A model generated the notes under the pieces. That model was given only the letters and a program-made list of their open reading frames with translations. It searched no databases and was not told where the DNA came from. A stretch of DNA of 64,000 nucleotides from G965204755 sp965243415. GTDB lineage: Bacteria; Acidobacteriota; Vicinamibacteria; Marinacidobacterales; Marinacidobacteraceae. The stretch is from positions 124,001 to 188,000 of the forward strand of contig OZ251549.1 of assembly GCA_965243415.1 (NCBI GenBank), read 5' to 3'. The position numbers and the translations under genes were made by a program. This document shows positions 1-8,308 of the stretch, one piece after another (position 1 is the first letter of the stretch; the number at the start of each line of letters is the position of its first letter).

Positions 1-1020
1 GATCACCCACTTTCGCACCCTGCCACCCTCCTCGCCGGCGAGATCGCTGCTCTTGACCAGCGGATAGAGCAGATCGTTCTCGATGTGGACGATCTCTCCC
101 AATCCGTTCCGCCAGCCCGCGCCGGCGCGACGAAGTTCCATGACCCGGGCGCAGTCGTGCTTGACTCCGGAGCGCCAGAGGTGGATTCCGTCGCTCCCTC
201 TCAGGTCCCGCAGCCGGTCGTATCGAGCGGGATGCCGCACGATGGCGCCGTCGCGGAACGCCCAACTCTCCACCGCGCCGTTGCCGTTGTCGAGATCGGA
301 ATAGACCGGACACTCCGCCGGGCCCGATTCGCCGTTTCGCGCGACGATCAGCAGGCAGGCCGAAGCCGCCACCCTGAAATGCCGGGCGGCGTCGAAGCGG
401 TGGATTCGACACCAAGCGATGGACCTCGCACGGCGCCAGGCTCGGGCGAGCACCTTTCGCGCCACGGACTCTTTCACCAGGACTGCGAGCGCGCCCGATC
501 GGTCGTCCAGCCAGGACAACTGTTCGTGGAGCATGGACTCGGAGATGTCGAAATTGCTCTTCCCGGTCAGCGCCTCGATGCCGCGCTGTCCGGGCAGTCG
601 CCGTTTGGGCGGCGTGTTCGTGCTCCCGACCCGACCCAGGGCGGAGTTCGTGACCCAGGGGGGATTCCCGACGATGAGAAGCGGCTCGTCCGCGCCGGCG
701 AGGACGCAGCGCCAGTCCGCGGCGAAGAAGTCGGTGCGGAGCAACTCGAGGCGATCGTTCGCCGGGAGTCCCCGGAACTGCCGGCGACACTCGTCCAGGT
801 GAGCCCGATCGAGGTCCGCTCCGAAAAACCGGTTCGCCTGCGGGAAGATCTCGGCTGCCGCGCGGAGGAAACTGCCCTTCCCGCAGGTCGGCTCGACGAC
901 GAGGGCCGGCGCGGGAACGAGCGCGCGGAGAAGATGCAGGGCCCGTTGGGCGAGGGCGAACGGGGTCTGGAAGTCTCCGTACTCGGATCGCCTCGCGCGG
1001 GCGCCGCTCCCCGTCCTCAT
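1..1020 (-). CDS. N6-adenine DNA methyltransferase of a type II R-M system (3' end beyond window)
   Basis: A continuous open frame of 340 codons runs leftward off the window start, so the protein is truncated here. Translation shows a SAM-binding motif I region (VEPTCGKGSFL, about residues 40-50) and the catalytic motif IV LLIVGNPPWVT (about residues 115-125), diagnostic of class-I adenine-N6 methyltransferases of the Eco57I/TaqI type. The ATG at 1018-1020 overlaps the stop of the upstream endonuclease gene (ATGA), so the two are translationally coupled. With the adjacent nuclease it should form a type II restriction-modification pair that protects host sites by adenine methylation. The recognition sequence cannot be read from the sequence. 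The target-recognition part probably lies in the missing C-terminus. Confidence 0.85.
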   Translation of the reverse strand, partial: MRTGSGARARRSEYGDFQTPFALAQRALHLLRALVPAPALVVEPTCGKGSFLRAAAEIFPQANRFFGADLDRAHLDECRRQFRGLPANDRLELLRTDFFAADWRCVLAGADEPLLIVGNPPWVTNSALGRVGSTNTPPKRRLPGQRGIEALTGKSNFDISESMLHEQLSWLDDRSGALAVLVKESVARKVLARAWRRARSIAWCRIHRFDAARHFRVAASACLLIVARNGESGPAECPVYSDLDNGNGAVESWAFRDGAIVRHPARYDRLRDLRGSDGIHLWRSGVKHDCARVMELRRAGAGWRNGLGEIVHIENDLLYPLVKSSDLAGEEGGRVRKWVI

Positions 1021-1658
1021 CGAATGCGGACCACTCCCTGAAGGTCGTCGGCCTGTTGGAGCGCCCGGCTGAACTGGAGCCGCCACTGGAGCGCGTTGGA
1101 AATCGTGAGCACCCCCAAGTTCGGCCTCGTGCCCAACACGGTTTCGGCGAGCGCTCTGGCGCCGATGTCGTCGACCGGCAGATTGCGGTCGTGGAAGAAT
1201 GCCGCCAGATCTTCCGCGTTCCCTCCGCGATCGAGGATTTCCCGGACGCCGCGCGTCGTCTGGTAGTCCGCTGTCCGTTCCCGTTCGATATACAGCGCGT
1301 GCGCGATTCGGAGTCGGGCGACGCGGGCGCCGGAGTCGTCGGTCTTCTCGTAAACGAAGATCAGGAGGCCGTAGCCCAGACCGTAGATCTTCTGTCGGGC
1401 ATTGCGGAAGGGGCTCGACGACTGCGGCTGCCGGACGCTGGTGACTTTCAGGTCCACCCCGAGTTCCGGAAAGTCGAGCCCCGCCGCGGCAGTGCCCGGG
1501 CTCCAGTCGTAGCGGTCGGCCAGGTGTTCGGAGAACCGCCGCTCGATATGGGTGCCGACCGCCTTGCCGTCCGTGACTCCGAACAGGGCGGGTTCGACGC
1601 GCGAGTCCTGGATTTCGGCGAAACGGCCGGCTTCGACGACGAGGTCGGTCGTGGTCAG
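1017..1658 (-). CDS. Type II restriction endonuclease, PD-(D/E)xK fold, probable CTG start
   Basis: About 213 residues. The motif DFPELGVDLKVTS (about residues 67-79) carries the spaced acidic residues and lysine of a PD-(D/E)xK nuclease core, followed by RQPQSSSPFRNARQKIYGLGY, a segment I associate with restriction enzymes found beside adenine methylases. The first GTG in frame (1457) would cut through the catalytic motif, so it cannot be the true start. Between the previous in-frame TGA (1722-1724) and the motif there is no ATG, GTG or TTG. A CTG at 1656-1658 preceded by AGGA at 8-nt spacing is the best candidate and gives an N-terminus reading LTTTDLVVEAGRF. The stop overlaps the methylase start. 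A weak start would keep nuclease levels below methylase levels. The exact start is inferred. Confidence 0.75.
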   Translation of the reverse strand: MTTTDLVVEAGRFAEIQDSRVEPALFGVTDGKAVGTHIERRFSEHLADRYDWSPGTAAAGLDFPELGVDLKVTSVRQPQSSSPFRNARQKIYGLGYGLLIFVYEKTDDSGARVARLRIAHALYIERERTADYQTTRGVREILDRGGNAEDLAAFFHDRNLPVDDIGARALAETVLGTRPNLGVLTISNALQWRLQFSRALQQADDLQGVVRIR

Positions 1659-1721
1659 ATCGCGTTTCCTGGAGGACCCGCTCTTCGAGGCGAACCGGCG
1701 CTCACGACGAACCGGGCCCGC

Positions 1722-2003
1722 TCACCGGCGCCCTTCCCGGATCCAGTGGACGATGGACTCGCCGCCCAGGTCGTGCGTCTGCCGGAACGCCTTCATGAAC
1801 TCGATAGCCGCGCGCACCGACGCCGGGTCGGGAGTGAGTGCCTCGGGCGGCTCGATCGCGGCGCGGTCGGGGCGCGTCCGGCTCGCCGGTCCCGGCCGCA
1901 CGCCGTCGGCGACACCGGTCCCGACCGGGCGCCGCCGCTCCGCCGCCTCCTCGACCGCCCGGTCGTTCCCGGAAGTCCCCGGAAGCGGGGTCGTCCGCGC
2001 CAT
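1722..2003 (-). CDS. Small protein leading the R-M operon
   Basis: A 93-residue ORF with no family I recognise with confidence. The N-terminal half is Pro/Arg-rich and probably disordered. The C-terminal 35 residues (RAAIEFMKAFRQTHDLGG, then WIREGRR) are well-formed helix and resemble the tail of short antitoxin-like proteins. It ends 63 bp before the probable CTG start of the endonuclease and is in the same frame, so the TGA at 1722-1724 separates the two products. The ATG at 2001-2003 is preceded at 6 bp by CAGAAT, a -10-like element, and there is no ribosome-binding site. Its position at the head of the operon would suit a controller or antitoxin, but nothing in the sequence proves this. 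Confidence 0.5.
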   Translation of the reverse strand: MARTTPLPGTSGNDRAVEEAAERRRPVGTGVADGVRPGPASRTRPDRAAIEPPEALTPDPASVRAAIEFMKAFRQTHDLGGESIVHWIREGRR

Positions 2004-2009
2004 GTCGGG

Positions 2010-2015
2010 ATTCTG
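2010..2015 (-). promoter_or_regulatory. -10-like hexamer of the R-M operon
   Basis: CAGAAT on the minus strand ends 6 bp before the ATG of the small leading ORF. No recognisable -35 element is present. It follows the same close-to-start pattern seen before several other genes in the window. Confidence 0.35.
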
Positions 2016-2070
2016 ACAGGCGCACCGACAGACGCGCCGACCGGGCCGGCGGCCGCCTCCGCCCGACCGA

Positions 2071-2076
2071 TAATCT
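2071..2076 (+). promoter_or_regulatory. -10-like hexamer, probable leaderless start
   Basis: TAATCT, within an A/T island (GATAAT at 2069-2074), lies 8 bp before the ATG at 2085 in an otherwise nearly A/T-free region. There is no Shine-Dalgarno sequence between it and the start, so the transcript probably begins at or near the start codon. Confidence 0.4.
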
Positions 2077-2084
2077 CCGGTGCG

Positions 2085-5000
2085 ATGCGGATCACGGCCC
2101 TCCTGCCCCTTCTCGGTACGGCGACCCTGCTCGGCGGCGCGGAGGCGCGCGCCCTCCCGGCGGCGCCGGTCCTCCCGGCAACACCCGCCCTCCCGGCAAC
2201 GCCCGCCCTCCCGGCAACGCCCGCCCTCCCGGCAACGCCCGCCCTCCCGGCAACGCCCGCCCTCCCGGCAGCCCCCGCCCCGCCGCAGAGCGACCACCCG
2301 ACCGCCACCCCCGACCCGGACACGCTCCACGCCCTGAAGTGGCGGCATATCGGCCCCGACGGGAACCGGCTCAGCGCCGCCGTCGGCGTCCCCGGCGACC
2401 CCGACATCACCTTCTTCGGCGCCGCCTCCGGGGGCCTCTGGCGCACCGGCGACGGCGGCGTCACCTGGGAGCCGGTGTTCGACGACCAGGAGGCGGCCTC
2501 GATCAGCGCCCTCGCGGTCTCCGCCAGCGACCCGGCCGAGGTCTGGGCCGGGACCGGGGAGACCTTCATCATCCGCCCGGCGCTCGCCATGGGGAACGGC
2601 ATCTACCGCTCCACCGACGGGGGCCGCTCCTTCCACCACCGGGGTCTCGAAGCCACCGGCCGCATCGCCCGCATCCTGGTCCATCCCACCGACCCCGACC
2701 GGGTGTACGCCTGCGCCCTCGGCCATTCCTACGCTCCCCAGCCGGAGCGCGGCGTGTACCGCACCCTCGACGGCGGCGCCACCTGGGAGCAGGTCCTCGC
2801 CGTGGACGAACACACCGGCTGCTCCGACCTGGCCCTCGACCGGCGCCACCCGGACCGGCTGCTGGCCGGGATGTGGCAACTGCGGATCGACACCCACGGT
2901 CTGCGGAGCGGCGGCCCCGGCAGCGGCCTCTACCGGTCGCTCGACGGGGGCGACACCTGGGAACGCCTCTCCGGCGCCGACCGGGAGCGCGGCCTCCCCG
3001 GCGGGGAAGACCACCCGGTGGGCAAGATCGCCGCGCAGATCGCCCCCAGCGACCCCGACCGCTGGTACGCGCTCATCGAGGACGAGAGCCCCGGCTTCTA
3101 CCGCTCCGACGACGCCGGCGACTCCTGGCGGCTGATGCTGACCCACCACGACCTGGCCGAGCGCGCTCCCTACTATGTGCGCTTCGCGGTGGACTCGGCG
3201 GACGCCGACCGCCTCTACTTCGCCTCGGTGCTGTTCTCGACCTCGGTGGACGGCGGCCGCTCGCTGGTCGAGACCTCCTACCGGGCCGGCGGCGACAACC
3301 ACGATGTCTGGGTGGACCCGGAGAACGCGGACCGCATCCTGGTGGCCCACGACGGGGGGGGCAGCATCTCGCTGAACCGGGGCGCCAGTTGGCGGCGCGT
3401 GGTGCCCCCGGTGGCGCAGATGTACCACCTGACCGTGGACGACCGGATCCCTTACCGGGTGTACGGGAACCGCCAGGACGGCTATTCCTACCGGGGCCCC
3501 AGCCGCACCACCGGCGGCGGCATCCCGCTCGCCGCCTGGCAGGGCGTCGGCGGCTGCGAGAGCGGCTGGGCCACCCCGGAACCGGAGGCCGACCACTTCG
3601 TCTGGTCCGGCTGCTACGACGGCGGCCTCGAGGTGTACGACGACCGCAGCGGCCACACGCGCGATGTCCGGGTCTGGCCGGAAGCGGGCTACGGCTGGGC
3701 GCCGGCCGACCTGCAGATCCGCTGGCACTGGAACTTCCCGATGGTCCTCTCCCGGCACCGGCCCGGGACGACCTGGGTCGGCAGCCAGTTCGTCCACGAG
3801 AGCGGCGACCGGGGCCAGTCCTGGCAGACGATCAGCCCCGACCTGACCACGAACGACAAGTCGCGCCAGCAGGACTCCGGCGGGGTCACCATCGACAACC
3901 TCTACACCTTCGACGGCGCGGTGCTGTTCGCCCTGGCGGAATCGCCGCTGGCGCCGGGGCAACTCTGGGCCGGGAGCGTGGACGGCCGGCTCCACCTCAC
4001 CACGAACGGCGGGGCCACCTGGATGGACCGGAGCGCGGCGGTGCCCCTCGAAGCGGAGGGGGTCGAAGGGCCCGGGCTCGATGTCGAGAGTTGGATCCGG
4101 TTCATCGAGCCCAGCCACCACGACCCGGAGACCGCCTACCTCGCGGTCAGCCGCCACCAGCACGGCGACTTCCGCCCGCACCTGTTCCGCACGACCGACC
4201 TGGGCGAGACCTGGGAGGAGATCGGCGGCGGGATCCCCGCGTCGCCGTTCTCCTTCGTCCAGGTGATCCGGGAGCACCCGCGGCAGGCCGGGCTGCTCTT
4301 CGCCGGGACCGACAACCAGGTCTGGGCCAGCGTGGACGACGGGGCCTCCTGGTTCTCGCTGCGGCGGAACATGCCCCCGGCGCCGATCTACGGGATGGTG
4401 ATCCAGGAGCGGTTCGACGACCTGGCGGTCGCCACCTACGGGCGCGGGTTCTTCATCCTGGACGATGTGGGGCCGCTGCGGGCGCTGGCCGACCCCGGGT
4501 TCGCCGAGTCGCCCGAGGCGCCGCTGCGGGTGTTCGACCCGCCCCCGGCCTGGCGGTTCCTCCCGAAACAGCAGCCGAAGACCGAGCCCGGCAGCCTGGT
4601 GACCGGGGAGAACCCGCCCTACGGCGCCGGGATCACCTACCGGATCGCGGAGTCCGCCGCCTCCGAGGAGCGGGCCGGGATCGAGATCGTCGGGGCGGAC
4701 GGCGCAGTGCTGCGGACGCTCTCCGGGCCGGGCGGCGCCGGCGTCCACCGGGTGTACTGGGACCTGCGCCGGGAGACGCCGAAGCGGGCCACCCTGCGCA
4801 CCCGGCCCCCGGAGCGCGACTGGGTGCGGCTGGGGGAAGACCGGGAGCGGCGCATCCGCACCTGGGACCTCGACCTCTTCCCCGGCTACCGGGGGGCGCT
4901 GGTCCCTCCCGGCGACTACACCGCCCGGGTCAGCGCCGCCGGGGAGACCGTCGAAGTCGGGGTCGCGGTGCGGCAGGATCCGGCCTCTGCCGCGACCCCG

Positions 5001-5471
5001 GCGGAGATCGTCGAGAAGTACCGGTTCCTGCTGGAGATCGAGGCCCAACTGGAACGGCTGGCGGAGATCGTGGACGAGTTGGAGTGGCTGCGGCTGGAGA
5101 TCGAGAACCTGGAGGGGCGCCACGCCGGCGACGAGCGGTTCGCGGCGGTGCTGGAGAGCGCCGGGGAGATCGCCGGGACCGCGCTGGCCATCGAGGGGCG
5201 GTTCTTCGATACCGGGCTCACCGGCGCCCGGGAGGACGCTTTCCGGGCGCCGATGCGGCTCTACGGGCGGCTGGGGGCGCTGGCGAACGATGTGGGGTGG
5301 GACGGGGCCGACTTCCGCCCCACCGACCAGCAGCGGGAGGTCCACCGGATCCTCGGCGGGCGGTTCGAGGAGGCCGAGGCGGAGTACCGGCGGCTGGTCG
5401 GGGAGATGCTGCCTCCCTTCTGGCGCGCCGTGGCCGAGGCCCGCGCGGCCGCGGCTCCGGAGGAGCGTTGA
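2085..5471 (+). CDS. Secreted VPS10/sortilin-type beta-propeller protein (glycosyl-hydrolase-like)
   Basis: 1128 residues. A signal peptide (about 1-23) is followed by a Pro/Ala-rich linker made of PALPAT repeats (about 24-65). The rest is a tandem propeller with at least eight Asp-box (BNR) motifs such as GLWRTGDGGVTW, YRSTDGGRSF, YRTLDGGATW, YRSLDGGDTW and RTTDLGETW. The start of the domain (LKWRHIGPDGNR) is typical of the large VPS10/WD40 'glycosyl hydrolase' family common in Acidobacteria and Gemmatimonadetes. A C-terminal region of about 250 residues contains a predicted coiled coil near residues 975-1015 (EKYRFLLEIEAQLERLAEIV). No catalytic residues can be assigned. It is probably periplasmic or extracellular. 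The chosen ATG is the first after a nearby -10-like hexamer and is immediately followed by a good signal peptide. Confidence 0.85.
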   Translation: MRITALLPLLGTATLLGGAEARALPAAPVLPATPALPATPALPATPALPATPALPATPALPAAPAPPQSDHPTATPDPDTLHALKWRHIGPDGNRLSAAVGVPGDPDITFFGAASGGLWRTGDGGVTWEPVFDDQEAASISALAVSASDPAEVWAGTGETFIIRPALAMGNGIYRSTDGGRSFHHRGLEATGRIARILVHPTDPDRVYACALGHSYAPQPERGVYRTLDGGATWEQVLAVDEHTGCSDLALDRRHPDRLLAGMWQLRIDTHGLRSGGPGSGLYRSLDGGDTWERLSGADRERGLPGGEDHPVGKIAAQIAPSDPDRWYALIEDESPGFYRSDDAGDSWRLMLTHHDLAERAPYYVRFAVDSADADRLYFASVLFSTSVDGGRSLVETSYRAGGDNHDVWVDPENADRILVAHDGGGSISLNRGASWRRVVPPVAQMYHLTVDDRIPYRVYGNRQDGYSYRGPSRTTGGGIPLAAWQGVGGCESGWATPEPEADHFVWSGCYDGGLEVYDDRSGHTRDVRVWPEAGYGWAPADLQIRWHWNFPMVLSRHRPGTTWVGSQFVHESGDRGQSWQTISPDLTTNDKSRQQDSGGVTIDNLYTFDGAVLFALAESPLAPGQLWAGSVDGRLHLTTNGGATWMDRSAAVPLEAEGVEGPGLDVESWIRFIEPSHHDPETAYLAVSRHQHGDFRPHLFRTTDLGETWEEIGGGIPASPFSFVQVIREHPRQAGLLFAGTDNQVWASVDDGASWFSLRRNMPPAPIYGMVIQERFDDLAVATYGRGFFILDDVGPLRALADPGFAESPEAPLRVFDPPPAWRFLPKQQPKTEPGSLVTGENPPYGAGITYRIAESAASEERAGIEIVGADGAVLRTLSGPGGAGVHRVYWDLRRETPKRATLRTRPPERDWVRLGEDRERRIRTWDLDLFPGYRGALVPPGDYTARVSAAGETVEVGVAVRQDPASAATPAEIVEKYRFLLEIEAQLERLAEIVDELEWLRLEIENLEGRHAGDERFAAVLESAGEIAGTALAIEGRFFDTGLTGAREDAFRAPMRLYGRLGALANDVGWDGADFRPTDQQREVHRILGGRFEEAEAEYRRLVGEMLPPFWRAVAEARAAAAPEER
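2153..2278 (+). repeat. 18-bp minisatellite, 7 units, in the propeller gene
   Basis: Six near-perfect head-to-tail copies of CCTCCCGGCAACGCCCGC occupy 2171-2278, with a diverged seventh at 2153-2170. Each unit encodes six residues (LPATPA), forming a flexible linker between signal peptide and propeller. Units are multiples of three, so copy-number change would alter linker length without shifting frame. Confidence 0.9.
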
Positions 5472-5772
5472 CCGGGCTCGGAACGCCGGCGGTCCGTTTT
5501 CGCCGTACGGGTCCGGAGAAGCCGGCGCATCCGGTCCGGGGATCGGCCGGCGGGATCGGCCGACGCCCGGTCGGCAGGACGGTCCGGCTTCCGGGCAGCG
5601 GTTTCGGGTGGCGCCCGGCCGGCGCGAGCGCCCGGCGGCGGCCCGGCGGGTCGGCGCGGCGAACCGCGGGCGGCGCGCGGCGGCGGCGCGGCCGGACGGT
5701 TGCGGCCCCGGCGCGCAAGAAGTCGTGGCCGCCGGCGCGCGAGACGGCAGGCCCCCCGGCCGGCGGGATCGG

Positions 5773-6349
5773 GAAGCGACCGACCGGCGGAGCGCTCCGG
5801 CGATTCGCCGGCGCGGCGACCCGGCGCCCGGGCGGCGGAACGGTCCGGCTCCCGGCGCGCGGGGCGGCGGGGCCCCCGGCCGACGGGGCCGCACGGCCAC
5901 CGGTCAGGGCGACTTCCCCGCGACCGACCGTCGGAGCGTGGCGGCGATTCGCCGGCGGGACGACCCGGCGACCGGGCGGCGGAACGGTTCGGCTCCCGGC
6001 GCGCGGGGCGGCAGGGCCCCCGGCCGGCCGGGCCGCGCGGCCACCGGCCCACGCGATTTCCCCGCGACCGACCGTGGGAACGACGCCCCGCCCGACCGGC
6101 GCCGCGGCGAAGCCGGCGGTCCGCGCAATTTCCCCGCGACCGACCGTCGGAGCGTGGCGGCGATTCGCCGGCGGGGCGACTCGGCGCCCGCGCGGCGGAA
6201 CGGTTCGACTCCCGGCGGGCGGGGCGGCAGGGCCCCCTTCCGGCGGGGCCGCACGGCCACCGGTCAGGGTGACTTCCCCGCGACCGACCGGCGGAACGAC
6301 GCACCGCTCGACCGGCGCCGCGGCGAGGCCGGCGGTCCGCGCGATTTCC
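5773..6349. repeat. Composite GC-rich tandem repeat (144-bp and 72-bp units)
   Basis: The interval 5472-6474 has no convincing gene on either strand. Its core is built from an approximately 144-bp unit A, starting near GCGACCGACCGTCGGAGCG and ending in GACTTCCCC, and an approximately 72-bp unit B that shares the first and last bases of A. The order is A (5773-5919), A (5920-6062), B (6063-6134), A (6135-6278), B (6279-6349). Unit lengths are multiples of three and of 24, so long spurious Arg/Pro/Gly-rich frames run through both strands. The plus frame is continuous with the membrane-protein gene at 6475, so a low-complexity N-terminal extension of that protein cannot be excluded. Confidence 0.75.
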
Positions 6350-6474
6350 CGGGGACCGACTGCCGGAGCGACCCGGCGACCGGCCGGCGGGACGACCCGG
6401 GGGACCGCGTCGAAGACCGCCCGGCGGACTGCCGCCTCGACGAACACCCGACGGACCGCGTCGAAGACCGCCCG

Positions 6475-8139
6475 ATGAGCGGCGACCCGCCTCCCCGCTT
6501 CGGGCTGCGCAACCTGCTGGCCGGCGCCGGGCTCCTCGCCTGGGCCTGGTACCTGGCGGTGAACGGCCCGGACCTGGGGCTGCCCGGAACCTCCGCCCAC
6601 CGGCTCATCACCGGGCTCTCGACGCAGGCGCTCTGGTTCGCCCCGGTCGGCGCGCTGGTGATGGTGGCGCTGCCCCGGCCGCGTTCGCTGTTCCTCCACC
6701 TCTGCTTCGGCTTCTTCCCGGCCCTGCTCTTCGGCGCGGCCGCGGTGACCCTGATCGCCGCCGCCCCGGCGACCGCTCCGTGGAGCGTGTTCGAGACCTT
6801 CGTGGTGCCGGAGCCGCTGTTCCTGGCGGCGCCGTTCGCCGGGATGTTCGCCGGGGCGCTGCTGGGCCTGGTGCTCGCCCGCGGGGTCGGTTCGGCGCTC
6901 CTGGTGATCCCGGTGCTGCTGGCGGTGGTGGTGGTGCTGGTGGCCATCGTGGCGGTGGCGCTGCTCCTCCTGACCGACCGGGTGGCGCTCGCCCGTCCGG
7001 TCGAGAACCCGGCGACCCTGAGCGCCTCGCCGGGCCTGCCCTTCGGCGGGCTGGGCGGGCTCACCTGGCAGTTCCAGGAAGCGCTCCTCACCGAAGCCGG
7101 CGACATGGACCTGGTGGTCTCGCTGCCCTGGCGGGCGCCGGTGCTGGGGCAGCGGTACTTCAACTTCACCGGGGTCGCCGAGCCCCGGCTCGACCGGCGG
7201 GGCTTCGAGGCCGGGCTGACTTCCCTCGCGGTCGGCGGCGTGCCGCTGCCGGGCCGCGCCGTCCGGCTGACCTCGGACCTCCTCTCCCGCTGGATCAACG
7301 GCGACCCGCGGGCGCTCGGCGGCTCCGGCGCGGCGCCGATCGAATCGGTCTGGATCGAGGGCTCCCGGGTCCTGGTCGAACTCGGCGGCGAGGCGGCCAC
7401 CGAAGAGGCGCTCGAGGAACTGGCGCCGCTGGTCTCCGGGTATCTCGACTCGCTGGAGCGCGAGGCCGCCGCCATCCGCTCCCGGCCGGACCGGCTCGCC
7501 GGCGCGGTGGAGCGGGGGTTCGCCCTGGCGCGGGCCCGCTCGGCGGAAGGGGGAGCGGTGCGGGAGAACCGCGCCCTGCTGATCGCCCTGGGCGCCGCCG
7601 GCGGCCATCCCTCGCTGCTGTCCCTCGCCGGGATCCCGGTGGCCGCGGACCCCGCCCGCCGGCTGGGCGGCGCCCTCGACCTGACTCTCCACGGGCGGAC
7701 GGACTGGGCGCGCCACTTCCTGCTGAGCGCCGGGCTGACCCAGGTCGGGGAGGGCGGCCTGACCGCCGGGGCCGGGCTCCTCAAGGAGCGGCTGGACTCC
7801 GCCGCCGGCGGCAGCGGCTTCTCCTTCGCCGACCTGCTGATGGACGCCGCCGGCGCCCGCCTCGGCGCCGCCGCCACCGGGAGCGAGGACTCCGCCCGGC
7901 AGGTCCAGACCCGCCTCGCCGCCGGGATTACCGACGCCGACCTCGCCCCGGAAGCGGTGGTGCTGCCCGAAGGCCTTCCGACGGCGGCGCTCGCTGCTGC
8001 AGGTCCCGCCGCCCTGGCCGCCGCCGACCTCCGCCGCCTGGAAGCCGAGATCACCCGCCGCGTCGAGGCCCTGCCCCTCTACGACCCCTCCGGCCCCGCC
8101 CCCCTGCCCGGCGCGCCGGACACCCCGAACGGCGACTGA
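6475..8139 (+). CDS. Uncharacterised inner-membrane protein with large soluble C-terminal domain
   Basis: 554 residues from the ATG at 6475. Residues about 10-165 contain four hydrophobic segments, including a long Val/Leu/Ala-rich helix (IPVLLAVVVVLVAIVAVALLL), consistent with a membrane anchor. The remaining 380 residues form a soluble domain with no motif I recognise. The segment HFLLSAGLTQVGEGGLTAG followed by SGFSFADLLMDAAGARLG resembles a helical lipoprotein-like motif seen in other uncharacterised envelope proteins. The frame stays open upstream into the composite repeat, so the start is uncertain. It stands alone: the propeller gene upstream is 1 kb away, and the IS element begins 92 bp downstream. 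Confidence 0.7.
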   Translation: MSGDPPPRFGLRNLLAGAGLLAWAWYLAVNGPDLGLPGTSAHRLITGLSTQALWFAPVGALVMVALPRPRSLFLHLCFGFFPALLFGAAAVTLIAAAPATAPWSVFETFVVPEPLFLAAPFAGMFAGALLGLVLARGVGSALLVIPVLLAVVVVLVAIVAVALLLLTDRVALARPVENPATLSASPGLPFGGLGGLTWQFQEALLTEAGDMDLVVSLPWRAPVLGQRYFNFTGVAEPRLDRRGFEAGLTSLAVGGVPLPGRAVRLTSDLLSRWINGDPRALGGSGAAPIESVWIEGSRVLVELGGEAATEEALEELAPLVSGYLDSLEREAAAIRSRPDRLAGAVERGFALARARSAEGGAVRENRALLIALGAAGGHPSLLSLAGIPVAADPARRLGGALDLTLHGRTDWARHFLLSAGLTQVGEGGLTAGAGLLKERLDSAAGGSGFSFADLLMDAAGARLGAAATGSEDSARQVQTRLAAGITDADLAPEAVVLPEGLPTAALAAAGPAALAAADLRRLEAEITRRVEALPLYDPSGPAPLPGAPDTPNGD

Positions 8140-8308
8140 ACGAGGGCTCCGCTCCGGCCGGGAAGCGTCGGCGGCCGCGCGCCCCCCGGCGGCGTCCGGC
8201 CCCCGGGCGCCCCGTGACGGATCGCGGTCACCGAAGTTCCAGAGCGGTGAGGCCACAGAACCGTTGTAGTTCTTGGGGTGCGGGGCATTTCAGGAGTTCC
8301 GGCTCTGG

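Noticed and set aside
85..1041. Plus-strand gene
   Set aside because: It is antisense to the methylase, whose minus-strand frame contains NPPW and SAM motifs.
5218..8256. Giant minus-strand Pro/Arg/Gly-rich protein
   Set aside because: Extreme GC content removes stop codons; there are no family motifs, and the opposite strand has a membrane protein with proper hydrophobic helices.
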